DNA of 64,000 nucleotides from NCBI RefSeq assembly GCF_000176515.1, contig NZ_ADAQ01000013.1, positions 211,361-275,360 of the forward strand, written 5' to 3'. Source of the stretch: Grimontia hollisae CIP 101886 (GTDB lineage: Bacteria > Pseudomonadota > Gammaproteobacteria > Enterobacterales > Vibrionaceae). The stretch's first letter is position 1, and every line of letters begins with the position of its first letter. The translations under genes were made by a program, and so were the position numbers. This document shows positions 25,591 to 34,980 of the stretch, piece by piece. The notes under the pieces were generated by a model, which had not been told where the DNA came from, did not search any database, and worked only from the letters and a program-made list of their open reading frames with translations.

Positions 25591-25614
25591 AAACCGCCCT
25601 CATGGGCGGTTTTA
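25591..25614 (+). terminator. Terminator after fabA
   Basis: A perfect 9-bp stem (AAACCGCCC / GGGCGGTTT) with the loop TCAT, ending in TTTTA; 24 bp after the fabA stop. Confidence 0.8.
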
Positions 25615-25763
25615 CTTCCGCCTCATTTATGTCTTCTATTAAGCTTGCTGTTGCTCACTGGTTCACTCTCACTTGCGCGATCAGGGAGACAGACTGTTTA
25701 TGTTGAAAAATATGCTTCTATTATAACCAATGAATAAAGTTATAGTGCATTAGGAAGGTTTAC

Positions 25764-25785
25764 AAAAGCCCCTATTACGGGGCTT
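25764..25785 (-). terminator. Terminator after rmf
   Basis: A 7-bp stem (AAGCCCC / GGGGCTT) with a 6-base loop, followed on the - strand by a short T run. It is 28 bp beyond the rmf stop. Confidence 0.7.
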
Positions 25786-25812
25786 GAGTCTGTTTTTGGG
25801 TAAGTTAAAAAG

Positions 25813-25983
25813 TTACTTCAACATCGATACTTTGGTATCTCGACCTTCGCGCCAACCTCCTAGCCATTGGCTGCGCGCGTCCATGGCCTGATAGGGACAT
25901 GCTTCAGAGGATCGACCGTTTACACCAGCTTGATAGCCTTTCGCCTGTGCTCGCTCTAAACGATCTCGCTTCTGTCTTTTCAT
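25813..25983 (-). CDS. rmf: Ribosome modulation factor RMF
   Basis: RMF binds 70S ribosomes in stationary phase and promotes inactive 100S dimers. The 56-aa product begins MKRQKRDRLERAQAKGYQAG and contains NGRSSEACPYQ and RSQWLGGWREGR, all hallmarks of the family; E. coli RMF is 55 aa. A ribosome site (AAGAGGG) lies about 8 bases before the ATG. It sits between fabA and the DUF3466/uup group, the same region as in Vibrio. Its very high basic content and short length are normal for RMF. Confidence 0.95.
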   Translation of the reverse strand: MKRQKRDRLERAQAKGYQAGVNGRSSEACPYQAMDARSQWLGGWREGRDTKVSMLK

Positions 25984-26026
25984 ATATTCGCCCTCTTATC
26001 CTAAGATGGTTGTATCTTTTCAGTGA

Positions 26027-26064
26027 GGTTTCATTCAAGCCGAGCTTTTGCTTTTAATGAAACC
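26027..26064. repeat. Inverted repeat upstream of rmf
   Basis: GGTTTCATT (26027-26035) and AATGAAACC (26056-26064) are perfect 9-bp complements with a 20-base loop. It lies in the rmf promoter region, downstream of the DUF3466 gene; it may be a weak terminator or a regulatory site. Confidence 0.4.
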
Positions 26065-26156
26065 CACCCAATTAAGATTCACGCATGGTCAATAAATAAT
26101 CAAGCATCAAAAGGCTTATCCGCGCCAAATTTGTGAAGATGAGCCAGAATATGAAA

Positions 26157-28007
26157 TTACTTTTTACGGCGTAAAAAACAGCCAAAGGCAAGCAAACCAA
26201 GGCTCAGTACACCCATTCCGCCACCGCTACGCGTAATGTTATTTTCTTCGTATGAACGCGGAGTAATCTCTCCTCCGTTTTGACGGGTAAGCTTTACGGC
26301 CACCAGCTCTTCTTCCCCATTGCAACGTGCATCATGGGCGGTTGAGCTGTAACCACCAGCACAATAAAACGCTGAAGCGGCGATGTCACCATTATCATTA
26401 ATATCAAACGCCTCGGCGATACGGAACGCATTGGCATCAGGTGCACCATTGGTCAAATCATCAAGCAACCAGCCACGGGTACCATCAAAATCTGCACTTA
26501 ACGTACCGTGAGCATAGATATAACCACGTTGGCGACGCGAACGGTCACGAACGTTTTCAACATCCACTTTACCGACTAGTTCATCGTTGTTGTTGATGGC
26601 TGCAGCTGTTCCATTGTAACCATCAAAGAACAATGCACTTTGAGAGCGTCCTAACAAGGTTGTCGAATTACCTTTGTTGATAAAAATCTTTTCTGCGTAT
26701 GCACCATTATTCAAACGGGCATTTTTCGCTATCCCAACAACCAGTCCCTGGTCATTGATATCAGTTGCTTCTGTGTAGCTGTAGATGATATCTCCACCTT
26801 GTCGGATATCGATACCGGGTATTGGAGACATAGTCCAGCAACGTTTTGAAGCATTTGTTTCTAATTCAGTCAGGCACGTTGCAAAATCCGTAACAGGCAT
26901 AAATTTGACCGCTCTGGCATAGAAGTCATTATCGTTGTAAGTACTGAAACCGACCATAGTGGGTGCGGTGGCTCCTGATACCAATGCCGCTGCATTAACG
27001 CTCGCTTGCGCCGTGTCATCGGTGTTTCCGGTAGGTGATTTATTAGGTGTTTGAAAGTCTGCAACTTTGAGTGCACTGACTGCAGTTGTCGTATCAGATG
27101 GCAACCAAACAGAAGCTTGGTTTGCAAACTGGAAATACTGACAAGCACGCTTGTTGAAATCGACAGACGAGGAACAGTCGTTCAAGTTGGAAAGCCCTGA
27201 TCCTTCTGGTGCTTTATTCCCGTTGGTAGGATCTGCCATATTGGCCACAGACGCAGACCCAAATACGATAGTCCGTCCGGCAACCTCAATAACACCGTTA
27301 GCATTTGTCTGCCCCAAAGTGGCAGCGACACCTTTAGCGTCTGTTGGTGGCTTTAATTCAGCATCACCATAAAAGCCCCGGCGCTGGAATGCACGCGCAT
27401 AACGAGAGCCAGATTTGTAATACGGGCTACTTGATACACCAACCGCATCTCCTGAATCAGTCACTGCGTTGATAACAACATTAGTAGAGTCTGAATTTGC
27501 GGTGCCTGTTGGTGCGTCACCGTCTACACCCGATCCAAATGGATTTTGGATGGTCCCATTGACGCTTGCCACACTATTGCTGGTGAAACCTTTGTTCCAG
27601 GCATCAATTTCTTTTTTTAGGCCACCGGAGCAAACTTGCTCACTGTCACCACTGTCACAGATTTCGCCACTGTCTTTAATACCAAACCAGCGTTCTTCTG
27701 CCCACGCCTCACAGGTGTTGTAACCAAGGTTGTCACGGCAGTACAGGAACAAGTCATCTTCACTGTTGATGAAATGTTCCACATCCATCATAAAAGGCAA
27801 CTCCTCGGAGTAATTCAGACCAACAGGGCCTGAAAGCACTTGAGTTGCTATCTGGGTGGAATTCGGAGAAATAGCGGTCGCAACAGCAGACTGGGTAGAA
27901 CTTGCATTATCTACCCTTTCGACGTTGTACAGAGCGGCATTTGCTAGCGTTGGAATACCCGCTACCGCAAGTGCGATAGCCGATAGTTTGAATTTATTAA
28001 ATTGCAT
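26157..28007 (-). CDS. DUF3466 family exported protein with GlyGly-CTERM tail
   Basis: The 616-aa protein has a Sec signal peptide (LSAIALAVAGIPTLANA, cut after ANA), a long extracytoplasmic region with repeated beta-type motifs of the style DINDQGLVVGIAKN, INNNDELVGKV and DINDNGDIAASAF, and a C-terminal sorting tail: GGGMG, a hydrophobic stretch and RRKK. Such GlyGly-CTERM tails are cut by rhombosortase and mark proteins exported by type II secretion. DUF3466 itself has no known function. The first base of its start codon is the last base of the uup stop codon (TAATG on the - strand), so it is translationally coupled to uup. Confidence 0.85.
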   Translation of the reverse strand: MQFNKFKLSAIALAVAGIPTLANAALYNVERVDNASSTQSAVATAISPNSTQIATQVLSGPVGLNYSEELPFMMDVEHFINSEDDLFLYCRDNLGYNTCEAWAEERWFGIKDSGEICDSGDSEQVCSGGLKKEIDAWNKGFTSNSVASVNGTIQNPFGSGVDGDAPTGTANSDSTNVVINAVTDSGDAVGVSSSPYYKSGSRYARAFQRRGFYGDAELKPPTDAKGVAATLGQTNANGVIEVAGRTIVFGSASVANMADPTNGNKAPEGSGLSNLNDCSSSVDFNKRACQYFQFANQASVWLPSDTTTAVSALKVADFQTPNKSPTGNTDDTAQASVNAAALVSGATAPTMVGFSTYNDNDFYARAVKFMPVTDFATCLTELETNASKRCWTMSPIPGIDIRQGGDIIYSYTEATDINDQGLVVGIAKNARLNNGAYAEKIFINKGNSTTLLGRSQSALFFDGYNGTAAAINNNDELVGKVDVENVRDRSRRQRGYIYAHGTLSADFDGTRGWLLDDLTNGAPDANAFRIAEAFDINDNGDIAASAFYCAGGYSSTAHDARCNGEEELVAVKLTRQNGGEITPRSYEENNITRSGGGMGVLSLGLLAFGCFLRRKK

Positions 28008-29929
28008 TACGATTCCTTTTGCATTCCTTCAAGCTCTTCCCATCGTTCAAAAGCGGCTTCCAATTCTGCCTCTGCATCGCTTAACCGTTGCAACACAGGT
28101 TGAGTTTCGTCCGTGCTTTTCTGGAAGAACGCTGGATCGTTTACCGATTCCTGAATTTGCGCGATTTCATTCTCTAGGTTTTCAATAAGCTGAGGAAGGG
28201 CTTCAAGTTCTCTTTGTAACTTGTAAGACAGTTTTTTCGTCGGCTTATTGTTAGTTGTTTGTTTTTTGGCGATCTCTTCTTTTGTTGTCGCTTCCTTCGC
28301 TTTTGGCTTTTCAGCTTCTATCGTCTTGAGGTAGTTATCACGCTGCTGCATGGCATCGTGATAACCACCAACAAATTTTCTGATGACACCCTCCCCCTCG
28401 AAAATCCAGCTATGGGTGACCGTGTTATCAACAAACTGGCGATCGTGGCTCACTAACAGTAAGGTACCCTGATAATTGGCAAGCAATTCTTCTAAAAGTT
28501 CCAGCGTTTCGATGTCTAAATCGTTCGTAGGTTCATCAAGTACCAACAAGTTACAGGGTTTCAGGAAAATCCGGGCCAATAACAGACGGTTCTTCTCACC
28601 ACCGGAAAGGGCTTTTACTGGTGTCCTTGCCCGACGTGGATGAAACAGAAAATCTTGCAAGTAGCCCAGCACATGGCGTTTACGCCCCCCAACGTCGACT
28701 TCCATTTTACCTTCGGCCAGGTTATCGATAACTGTTTTTTCCGGATCCAGTTTTTCACGATATTGATCAAAGTAAGCCACTTCTAGCTTGGTACCCACAT
28801 GGAATTTGCCTGAATCAGGTGCAATTTTCTCCAACATTAACTTCAGCAACGTACTCTTACCGCAACCGTTCGGGCCGATAAGTGCAATTCGATCACCCCG
28901 CATCACATTGAAGCTAAAGTCGCTGATTATCTTCTTACCATCCCAGTGGTAATTAATGTCACAGGCCTCAAACACAATTTTGCCAGAGCGCACGGCTTCA
29001 TCGAGATGGATATTGGCATTCCCCTGCACGTCAATACGCTCTGCACGTTCACGGCGCAATTGTTTCAGTGCACGCACCCGGCCTTCATTGCGCGTCCGGC
29101 GCGCTTTAATGCCCTGCCGGATCCAGGCTTCTTCCTGAGCAAGCTTCTTATCGAACTCGGCATTCTGCTCTGCTTCGACGCGAAGCATCTCTTCTTTACC
29201 TTCGAGGTATTTTTCATAGTCACCCGGCCAAGAGGTTAACCGGCCTCGATCCAAATCGACAATGCGGGTCGCCATGGAGCGAATAAATGCGCGGTCATGT
29301 GAAATAAAGACAATCGCGCCTTTAAAGTCCTTCAGGAAGGTCTCCAACCAGATAATGGTTGCCACATCTAAGTGGTTGGTCGGCTCATCAAGAAGCAGAA
29401 CGTCAGGATCACAGACCAATGCACGAGCCAATGCTGCTTTACGTTGCCAGCCACCCGATAATTCAGAGAGTTTCTTAGCGCCATCCAGTTTCAGCGCACC
29501 AAGCACCATGGTGAGCTGGTTCTCAAAGCGCCAGGCTCCGGAGTGCTCCAATTGTTCCTGAACACGGGCCAGACGGTTGATATTTCGTTCACTGGGATCA
29601 TGCTCAATCAGGGCCAGTAGGTCATGATATTCCTTAAGTTGAGCACCAACCTCAGCCAACCCTTCCGCAACATAGTCCACAACTGTACCTTCTGCGTCTC
29701 TTGGGGGATCCTGCTCAAGACGAGAGACTTTCAGATCAGCCTGACGGTTAATGCTGCCATCATCCAACTGGACCGTACCGTGGATCACTTTCATCAACGT
29801 CGATTTACCCGCGCCATTACGCCCAACCAGACAGACACGCTCCCCGGGTTGAAGGATAAATTCTGCGTGATCCAGCAACGGATTATCACCATAAGCCAGT
29901 TGCGCGTTAGTGATGTTAATTAATGCCAT
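28007..29929 (-). CDS. uup: ABC-F ATPase Uup
   Basis: Uup is a cytoplasmic ABC-F protein linked to ribosome function and to precise excision of transposons in E. coli. The 640-aa protein has two ATPase domains: GRNGAGKST, LSGGWQRKAALARAL and LLLDEPTNHLD in the first, GPNGCGKST, LSGGEKNRLLLARI and LVLDEPTNDLD in the second. It ends with a coiled-coil C-terminal domain (about 560-640) that binds DNA in E. coli. It lies between the glutaredoxin-like gene (14-bp overlap) and the DUF3466 gene (1-bp overlap), forming an apparent rlmKL-grx-uup-DUF3466 operon. Confidence 0.95.
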   Translation of the reverse strand: MALINITNAQLAYGDNPLLDHAEFILQPGERVCLVGRNGAGKSTLMKVIHGTVQLDDGSINRQADLKVSRLEQDPPRDAEGTVVDYVAEGLAEVGAQLKEYHDLLALIEHDPSERNINRLARVQEQLEHSGAWRFENQLTMVLGALKLDGAKKLSELSGGWQRKAALARALVCDPDVLLLDEPTNHLDVATIIWLETFLKDFKGAIVFISHDRAFIRSMATRIVDLDRGRLTSWPGDYEKYLEGKEEMLRVEAEQNAEFDKKLAQEEAWIRQGIKARRTRNEGRVRALKQLRRERAERIDVQGNANIHLDEAVRSGKIVFEACDINYHWDGKKIISDFSFNVMRGDRIALIGPNGCGKSTLLKLMLEKIAPDSGKFHVGTKLEVAYFDQYREKLDPEKTVIDNLAEGKMEVDVGGRKRHVLGYLQDFLFHPRRARTPVKALSGGEKNRLLLARIFLKPCNLLVLDEPTNDLDIETLELLEELLANYQGTLLLVSHDRQFVDNTVTHSWIFEGEGVIRKFVGGYHDAMQQRDNYLKTIEAEKPKAKEATTKEEIAKKQTTNNKPTKKLSYKLQRELEALPQLIENLENEIAQIQESVNDPAFFQKSTDETQPVLQRLSDAEAELEAAFERWEELEGMQKES

Positions 29930-30170
29930 GTTTTACTAACCAAGTGTTTAAAGCTGAGGAATCGAAAGGCCAGCCCAGTTCGTCAACCACTGTGCCGTCA
30001 TTATTTTGGAGAGAAAGCACTGGAATTGTGACACCGTAACGAGAAAATAAGGCATCTTCAAACGCGATGTCTACAACGCGTAAGGCAGCGGTCTTTCCCG
30101 CTGCCTGATATAACGCCAATGCCTCTTCACATAAGTGGCACCCTTCTGTGCTGTAGAGGATTAAGGCCAT
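29916..30170 (-). CDS. Glutaredoxin-family protein
   Basis: The 84-aa protein has a thioredoxin/glutaredoxin fold with the redox motif CHLC near the N-terminus (YSTEGCHLC), a middle VVDIAFEDALFSRYGVTIPVL with the cis-proline of the family, and a C-terminal helix. It matches the DUF836/glutaredoxin-like small proteins found between rlmKL and uup in Vibrio. The substrate is unknown. It overlaps uup by 14 bp and shares one base with the rlmKL end. Confidence 0.85.
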   Translation of the reverse strand: MALILYSTEGCHLCEEALALYQAAGKTAALRVVDIAFEDALFSRYGVTIPVLSLQNNDGTVVDELGWPFDSSALNTWLVKHGIN

Positions 30171-32302
30171 TACCCTTCCTTGTGAGTGATAATCCAGCAG
30201 TTATGAATGTGTTGATTGCGTTCAAAATCCATCGGAATTGAGCGGGACGTGATGTTTTGCGCTTTTAACCCCAGCGCCTCCAGCGCCTCGGTATCCATCT
30301 TAAAGTTACGCTTGTTGTTTGAGAACACAATTTCGCCATCCTGACGCAACAGACGTTTAAGCCCTGTCATCAGCTTAATATGGTCACGTTGTACATCAAA
30401 GGTATCCAACATACGCTTAGAGTTGGAAAACGTCGGCGGGTCAATGAATATCAGATCATATTGCCCCTTCGCCGTCGAAAGCCATTTCAGGCAGTCTGCT
30501 TGGTTGAACACATGCTGGCGACCTAACTTACCATTCAGCTTCATGTTACGTTCTGCCCATGCCAGATAGGTTTTAGACATATCAACCGTGGTCGTGGACT
30601 TTGCGCCGCCAACAGCCGCATGGACCGTTGCTGTACCGGTGTAAGCAAACAAGTTCAGGAAATCTTTCCCTTTGGCTTTCTCACCCAGCATTTTGCGCGT
30701 GTAGCGGTGATCCAGGAACAAGCCAGTATCCAAATAGTCATAGAGGTTCACTTCCAGCGTGACGCCATATTCTTGGACTGTCATGAAACGCTTGGCTTCA
30801 CCCAGTTTCTCATACTGGCTGGTGCCTTTTTTCTTTTCGCGGGTTTTCAGCACCACATTATTGGCATTGACACCAGTAACAGCAATGGTTGCACGCACCA
30901 TATCCAATAAACGTCGACGCGCTTTGTCTTCAGAGATACTCTTTGGCGGCGCATATTCCTGAATGACGATGTGATCGTTATAGCGGTCAATTGCGGCGTT
31001 ATAGTCAGGTAAATCAGAGTCGTAGAGACGATAACACGCTATCCCCTGCTGTTTGGCCCATTTACTGAGTTTTTTGATGTTTTTGCGCAAGCGGTTTGAA
31101 AACTCAGGGGCAACATCAGCGGCCGCCACAGCGCCATCTTGTGACGCCGTCACTTCTCCGCGTGCAGTGATTTGGTACGTTTTCATGACGCAATCAAGCG
31201 CACCATTACGGAGCTTGTAACTACTCTCTGCACGCATACATAAACAACTCAGCAGTTCGTCAGAGCCAGAATAAATAGAGGCAACCGAGCCTTTAAATTC
31301 GCTCTTCAAGCGCACACCCAGTTGGGTATATAACGCAATCAGCCCCGGAGTCGTCCCTAAACGCTCCCCGTATGGCGGGTTACAAATGATGTGACCCTCT
31401 TCAAACCCTTCCGGGCGCTTAAGTTCAGCAGCGTCATGCAGATCAAACTGGATAAGCTCTGCTACACCTGCGCGACGTGCGTTAGCTTTTGCCGTTTCAA
31501 GCACACGGCGGTCGTTATCAAAGCCAAAGAAGCGGGTCTGGCATTTCGCTGGGCCTTTTTTCGATTTGAACGTCACATCTGCGTGCACTTCCATCCATAT
31601 TTCACGGTTGAATGACTTCAAAGATTCAAACCCCCAGCGCTTACGCTTCAGGCCAGGCGCAATTTGGGCTGCCATCATCGCCGCTTCAATCAACAACGTG
31701 CCGGAACCGCACATTGGGTCCATCAGTGGCTTGTCAAAGGTCCATCCACTTTTCATCACCAAGGCTGCCGCATTGGTTTCACGCAGAGGTGCCGCGCCCG
31801 CTTCGGTACGGTATCCGCGTTGGTGAAGGCCGCTACCGACCATATCAATGCCCAACAACCCCTTATCTTTCGACAGGCGCATATGAATACGCAAATCAGG
31901 CTGCTCACGGTCAATGCTCGGACGTGCCAAATCGGCTTTTACAAAGCGATCCACGATCGCATCCTTGACTTTCAGTGCGCCGTACTGGCTGTTGCGGATC
32001 TCACGGTTGGTCCCATTAAAGTCAACAGCAATGCGTTTATTTTCACTGAAGTATTGCGGCCAGTTGATGGCCGATGCGCCTAAATACAGGTCCATGTCGT
32101 CGCGAACAGTGAACTCACTCAGTACCAGAATGAAACGCGACGCTGTGCGGCTCCATAAACAGCACGTGTACAAGGTTTTCTCATCCGCGCGGAACCGAAC
32201 ACCGGCGCTGACAGCTTTAACGTTGCTGGCACCCAGTTTTTCAAGTTCTTCTGCAAGTAGGTTTTCGAGACCGCGGGAGGTTATAGCTAAATATTGATTC
32301 AT
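30170..32302 (-). CDS. rlmL: Bifunctional 23S rRNA methyltransferase RlmKL
   Basis: RlmKL makes m2G2445 (RlmL half) and m7G2069 (RlmK half) in 23S rRNA. The 710-aa protein has an N-terminal THUMP domain (about 45-155), the RlmL methyltransferase with [14 protein letters not shown] and catalytic NPPYGERLG, and the RlmK methyltransferase with [14 protein letters not shown] and [11 protein letters not shown]. Full length. It carries a perfect matS site (31141-31153). The 918-bp region upstream is non-coding. Confidence 0.96.
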   Translation of the reverse strand: MNQYLAITSRGLENLLAEELEKLGASNVKAVSAGVRFRADEKTLYTCCLWSRTASRFILVLSEFTVRDDMDLYLGASAINWPQYFSENKRIAVDFNGTNREIRNSQYGALKVKDAIVDRFVKADLARPSIDREQPDLRIHMRLSKDKGLLGIDMVGSGLHQRGYRTEAGAAPLRETNAAALVMKSGWTFDKPLMDPMCGSGTLLIEAAMMAAQIAPGLKRKRWGFESLKSFNREIWMEVHADVTFKSKKGPAKCQTRFFGFDNDRRVLETAKANARRAGVAELIQFDLHDAAELKRPEGFEEGHIICNPPYGERLGTTPGLIALYTQLGVRLKSEFKGSVASIYSGSDELLSCLCMRAESSYKLRNGALDCVMKTYQITARGEVTASQDGAVAAADVAPEFSNRLRKNIKKLSKWAKQQGIACYRLYDSDLPDYNAAIDRYNDHIVIQEYAPPKSISEDKARRRLLDMVRATIAVTGVNANNVVLKTREKKKGTSQYEKLGEAKRFMTVQEYGVTLEVNLYDYLDTGLFLDHRYTRKMLGEKAKGKDFLNLFAYTGTATVHAAVGGAKSTTTVDMSKTYLAWAERNMKLNGKLGRQHVFNQADCLKWLSTAKGQYDLIFIDPPTFSNSKRMLDTFDVQRDHIKLMTGLKRLLRQDGEIVFSNNKRNFKMDTEALEALGLKAQNITSRSIPMDFERNQHIHNCWIITHKEG
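31141..31153. other. matS site (MatP binding)
   Basis: GTGACGCCGTCAC, a perfect matS match. Inside rlmKL, right of dif. Confidence 0.87.
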
Positions 32303-32501
32303 GGATATGGATTATGAGGAATGTTGCGCGCGATTATAAACGAATTCACACGTGATAGCAGCAAGCCTTACGGACAATGCCGTTCTTAGCATCATTGCCG
32401 CAAATGATTTTCCTTCCAAACGTCTAATCAAACAATCAAAAGTCATGCCGGCTTAGATTTGTTTTAAGCCTATCTCTCTTTCTAGCGAATTAAAAATCAG
32501 G

Positions 32502-32510
32502 TTATCCACA
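32502..32510 (+). other. DnaA box
   Basis: TTATCCACA, a perfect match to the DnaA 9-mer TTATNCACA. It is one of two in the same orientation, 121 bp apart. Confidence 0.5.
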
Positions 32511-32622
32511 CCCCTTTAACTGTTTCCATCAGGAAACATGAAAAAGTAGCACCTACCATCGCTGATTTCCGTGTTTTATGTGTCACACCCAAAACTCATC
32601 AGAACAAAAAGTGAGCACACAC

Positions 32623-32631
32623 TTATCCACA
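32623..32631 (+). other. DnaA box
   Basis: TTATCCACA, the second perfect DnaA 9-mer in this gap. The location near the terminus argues against an origin; DnaA titration or transcriptional control is possible. Confidence 0.5.
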
Positions 32632-32710
32632 GAGTACCTTTTTTAGGGATACATATGTATTAGGGACTTGAACACACTTTCTTATTAGGAATGATATGAA
32701 AACGAAAAAT

Positions 32711-32724
32711 CTGGTATATACCAG
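32711..32724. promoter_or_regulatory. Operator-like palindrome
   Basis: CTGGTATATACCAG is a perfect 14-bp palindrome. It is similar in style to GntR-family operators (TGGT...ACCA) but with a 4-base centre rather than 3. The regulator is unknown. Confidence 0.4.
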
Positions 32725-32783
32725 TAAACATAAAAGCAAGGAAACGTGCTTAAAATGAGGAAGAACATCCTTGCCATGTTTAC
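32724..32783. repeat. Long imperfect hairpin
   Basis: The left arm GTAAACAT-AAAA-GCAAGGA pairs with the right arm TCCTTGC-C-ATGTTTAC, giving 15 paired bases around an internal bulge and a 25-base loop. The loop contains the ATG of a 29-codon ORF and the left arm its possible ribosome site. Confidence 0.5.
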
Positions 32784-32854
32784 TATTTGGATAGAAAAGT
32801 GGACGATTACGTCAGGAAATAATGTTCAAATAGCAGTCAAATAGATTTAAATTT

Positions 32855-32870
32855 CGTGATCTTGATCACT
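32855..32870. promoter_or_regulatory. CRP-like binding site
   Basis: CGTGATCTTGATCACT fits TGTGA-N6-TCACA with one mismatch per half, and the inner bases GTGATC/GATCAC are symmetric. On the - strand an extended -10-like TGCTATTTG (32835-32827) would place the site near -42, the class II position, for a leftward transcript toward rlmKL. Confidence 0.55.
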
Positions 32871-33191
32871 ACTCTATCTTAAGAAAGAACGCTGTTTTTC
32901 CCTTTCCGGTCATATTTTGTGGCATTTCTTTGTGTTCATTTGCTGGTTTTAGCTCTTATTCTGAGTGCACCCAATAGGAAAGCAAAAAGACGCAATGCTT
33001 CCTTTTCGCTGTTACAGGCACAGGCGAAACCGGCGTTTACAGGTACGAATGCTTGCCTTTGATGGTGTTATCAATACACCCTGTTCTGTCATAAATCATG
33101 AGGGTTAAGGGTTGAAACCGGTGGCGTGCATTCGGGGTATTAGGTTTGGTACAGGAAGGGATAGGAGGTGTTAACAATGCTATAGTTCAAA

Positions 33192-33227
33192 AGAAAAAAT
33201 AGGCTGATACAACTGCTCTATCAGCCT
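33192..33227 (-). terminator. Terminator of zapC, overlapping its stop codon
   Basis: A 9-bp stem (AGGCTGATA at 33201-33209, TATCAGCCT at 33219-33227) is followed on the - strand by a T run. The upstream arm includes the last zapC codons and its TGA stop (33223-33221). Confidence 0.8.
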
Positions 33228-33769
33228 ACTAACGCATAATGACCACTGCCGTCATCATATTGCTGTTGGTATGTTGATAACCGATCATTCATTACTTTTA
33301 TGGCTTCGCAAAACCGCATATTTTTAGTATCGTTCAGCATAAGCGGGGTTTCGCTGGCATGCATACACAGTGATGCTGTGCCTGCATTTTCAATCACCAG
33401 GAAGGCTTCGCTGCCGTATTCGGTTTTCAGCTCAACAATGGCACCTATATCCGGAGAGATATTCCCTGCCTGAGCCTGAAAAAACCAACTTTTAGGTAGA
33501 AGCGGTTTATGGAAGCGCTTTGCTGCCACTGCGTTCAAAACAAGTTCAGCCTTTCGGGGGCTGGTAAGAGGTAACGCACTTACTGCATCTGAGTACGTTT
33601 GAAAAAGTGATGCGTCATCGACTGAAAATGGGGTGTCGATAAACGCATCGGGGATGAGATGTTTCTTATCAATGGCCACACGAAAAACCATCTCTTGACC
33701 CAAATCCAGCATCAGCGTTTGAGCTTCGTCATCGAAGTACCACTTCCACACATTGCTTGGCTTCAACAT
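33221..33769 (-). CDS. zapC: Cell division protein ZapC
   Basis: ZapC stabilises FtsZ polymers at the Z ring. The 182-aa protein begins MLKPSNVWKWYFDDEAQTLMLDLG and contains FHKPLLPKSWFF, both typical of the family; E. coli ZapC is 180 aa. It is a soluble cytoplasmic protein of two beta-barrel-like domains. Its position between rlmKL and pyrD is conserved in gammaproteobacteria, as is its strand. Its stop codon lies inside its own terminator stem. Confidence 0.9.
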   Translation of the reverse strand: MLKPSNVWKWYFDDEAQTLMLDLGQEMVFRVAIDKKHLIPDAFIDTPFSVDDASLFQTYSDAVSALPLTSPRKAELVLNAVAAKRFHKPLLPKSWFFQAQAGNISPDIGAIVELKTEYGSEAFLVIENAGTASLCMHASETPLMLNDTKNMRFCEAIKVMNDRLSTYQQQYDDGSGHYALVG

Positions 33770-33857
33770 CGTTTTCGCTCCTGCGATAACTCGAGACTGG
33801 GTCCGCGACCATTGATAATAAAAAGTGCTGTATATGGAAGTTTAATTGGGTGAGGAT

Positions 33858-33883
33858 AAAAAAAAAGGGGAAACAAATTCCCC
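33858..33883 (-). terminator. Terminator after pyrD
   Basis: The stem GGGGAA/TTCCCC has a 5-base loop and is followed on the - strand by nine T residues (33866-33858). It is 30 bp beyond the pyrD stop. Confidence 0.85.
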
Positions 33884-33912
33884 CTCCCTTTCTATATACT
33901 TAATTTTTCAGG

Positions 33913-34923
33913 CTAAATATTTCGAACAATATCTTTTACCAAACGTGGGCCGTGATAAATAAACCCCGTGTAGACCTGTACCAGTTCTGCGCCTGCCATC
34001 ATTTTCTCTTTGGCAGCTATTACGGAATCAATCCCTCCCACCCCAATGATCGGCAGCTTGCCATTCAGTTCCTGGTGTAGGCGGCGAATCACCTCGGTAC
34101 TCTTGTTTTGAACCGGACGGCCACTCAACCCACCCGTTTCATGGGCATGTGGCATCCCCTCAACCAGTGAACGGTCTAGCGTAGTATTGGTTGCAATTAC
34201 ACCATCAATACCATGACGAACCAGTGCATCGGCAACTTGTATCAATTCTTCCTCCCCCATGTCTGGTGCAATCTTCAGTGCCAGAGGGACATATTTACCG
34301 CGTTCTTCAGTCAATTGTTTCTGTCGGGCTTTAAGGGAAGAAAGCAGATCATCCAATGCTTCACCGTATTGCAAAGAACGCAGTCCCGGTGTGTTTGGTG
34401 AAGAGATGTTTACCGCAATATAACCAGCATGGTCATAGACCTTATCCATACAGATCAGGTAATCATCTTTACCCTGCTCGATAGGTGTGTCTTTATTTTT
34501 ACCGATGTTGATACCAATAACACCTTCGTATTTGGCTTTCTTTACATTTTCTACCAGCGCATCCACGCCATGGTTATTAAATCCCATGCGATTTATGATG
34601 CCTTCGGCAGGCAGAACACGGAACAGACGTGGTTTGTCATTCCCGTCCTGAGGGCGTGGTGTCACCGTTCCTACTTCAACGAAACCAAACCCCATTGCAC
34701 CAAATGCATCAATACATTCGCCATTTTTATCAAGACCAGCCGCAAGGCCAACTGGGTTTTTGAAATGGAGTCCCATGACTTGAACAGGACGGGGAGGAAG
34801 ATGTTGACGATAAAAAATATCGAGAGGAGTGCCGGTGAAACGAGAAAAGTTTTTCATTGCCAGATCATGAGCATGCTCTGGGTCCAATTGAAAAAGCGCC
34901 GATCTGGCGAGGCGGTACATCAT
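33913..34923 (-). CDS. pyrD: Dihydroorotate dehydrogenase (quinone) PyrD
   Basis: PyrD is a class 2, FMN-dependent, membrane-associated enzyme that oxidises dihydroorotate to orotate with quinone in pyrimidine synthesis. The 336-aa protein has the class 2 N-terminal helix ([23 protein letters not shown]), the TIM barrel motifs [13 protein letters not shown] and [18 protein letters not shown], the catalytic-serine block [14 protein letters not shown], and IGVGGI near the end. A second ATG one codon later is equally possible as start. It lies 57 bp after gdhB, with the gdhB terminator in between, so it probably has its own promoter. Confidence 0.97.
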   Translation of the reverse strand: MMYRLARSALFQLDPEHAHDLAMKNFSRFTGTPLDIFYRQHLPPRPVQVMGLHFKNPVGLAAGLDKNGECIDAFGAMGFGFVEVGTVTPRPQDGNDKPRLFRVLPAEGIINRMGFNNHGVDALVENVKKAKYEGVIGINIGKNKDTPIEQGKDDYLICMDKVYDHAGYIAVNISSPNTPGLRSLQYGEALDDLLSSLKARQKQLTEERGKYVPLALKIAPDMGEEELIQVADALVRHGIDGVIATNTTLDRSLVEGMPHAHETGGLSGRPVQNKSTEVIRRLHQELNGKLPIIGVGGIDSVIAAKEKMMAGAELVQVYTGFIYHGPRLVKDIVRNI

Positions 34924-34932
34924 GTAACCTCC

Positions 34933-34958
34933 AAAAAAAGCCCCGAATAAACGGGGCT
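34933..34958 (-). terminator. Terminator after gdhB
   Basis: A perfect 7-bp stem AGCCCCG/CGGGGCT with loop AATAAA, followed on the - strand by seven T residues (34939-34933). It lies between the gdhB stop and the pyrD start codon. Confidence 0.88.
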
Positions 34959-34980
34959 GTATTATTAACGCTTTGCAGTC

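Larger units (their letters stand above)
32303..33220. other. 918-bp structured non-coding region between zapC and rlmKL
   Basis: No gene of 60 codons or more is supported here. The region is AT-rich and holds two DnaA boxes (32502-32510, 32623-32631), a perfect palindrome (32711-32724), a long imperfect hairpin (32724-32783), two tiny overlapping ORFs (32696-32758 and 32755-32844, 20 and 29 codons), a CRP-like site (32855-32870) and the zapC terminator at the right end. The rest (about 32900-33190) shows nothing I can name. A small RNA would fit, but I cannot identify one. Confidence 0.55.

Noticed and set aside
32502-32631. Replication origin suggested by two DnaA boxes
   Set aside because: The position, about 10 kb from dif within a matS-rich region, marks the terminus, and no dnaA, gidA or repeated 13-mer region is present.
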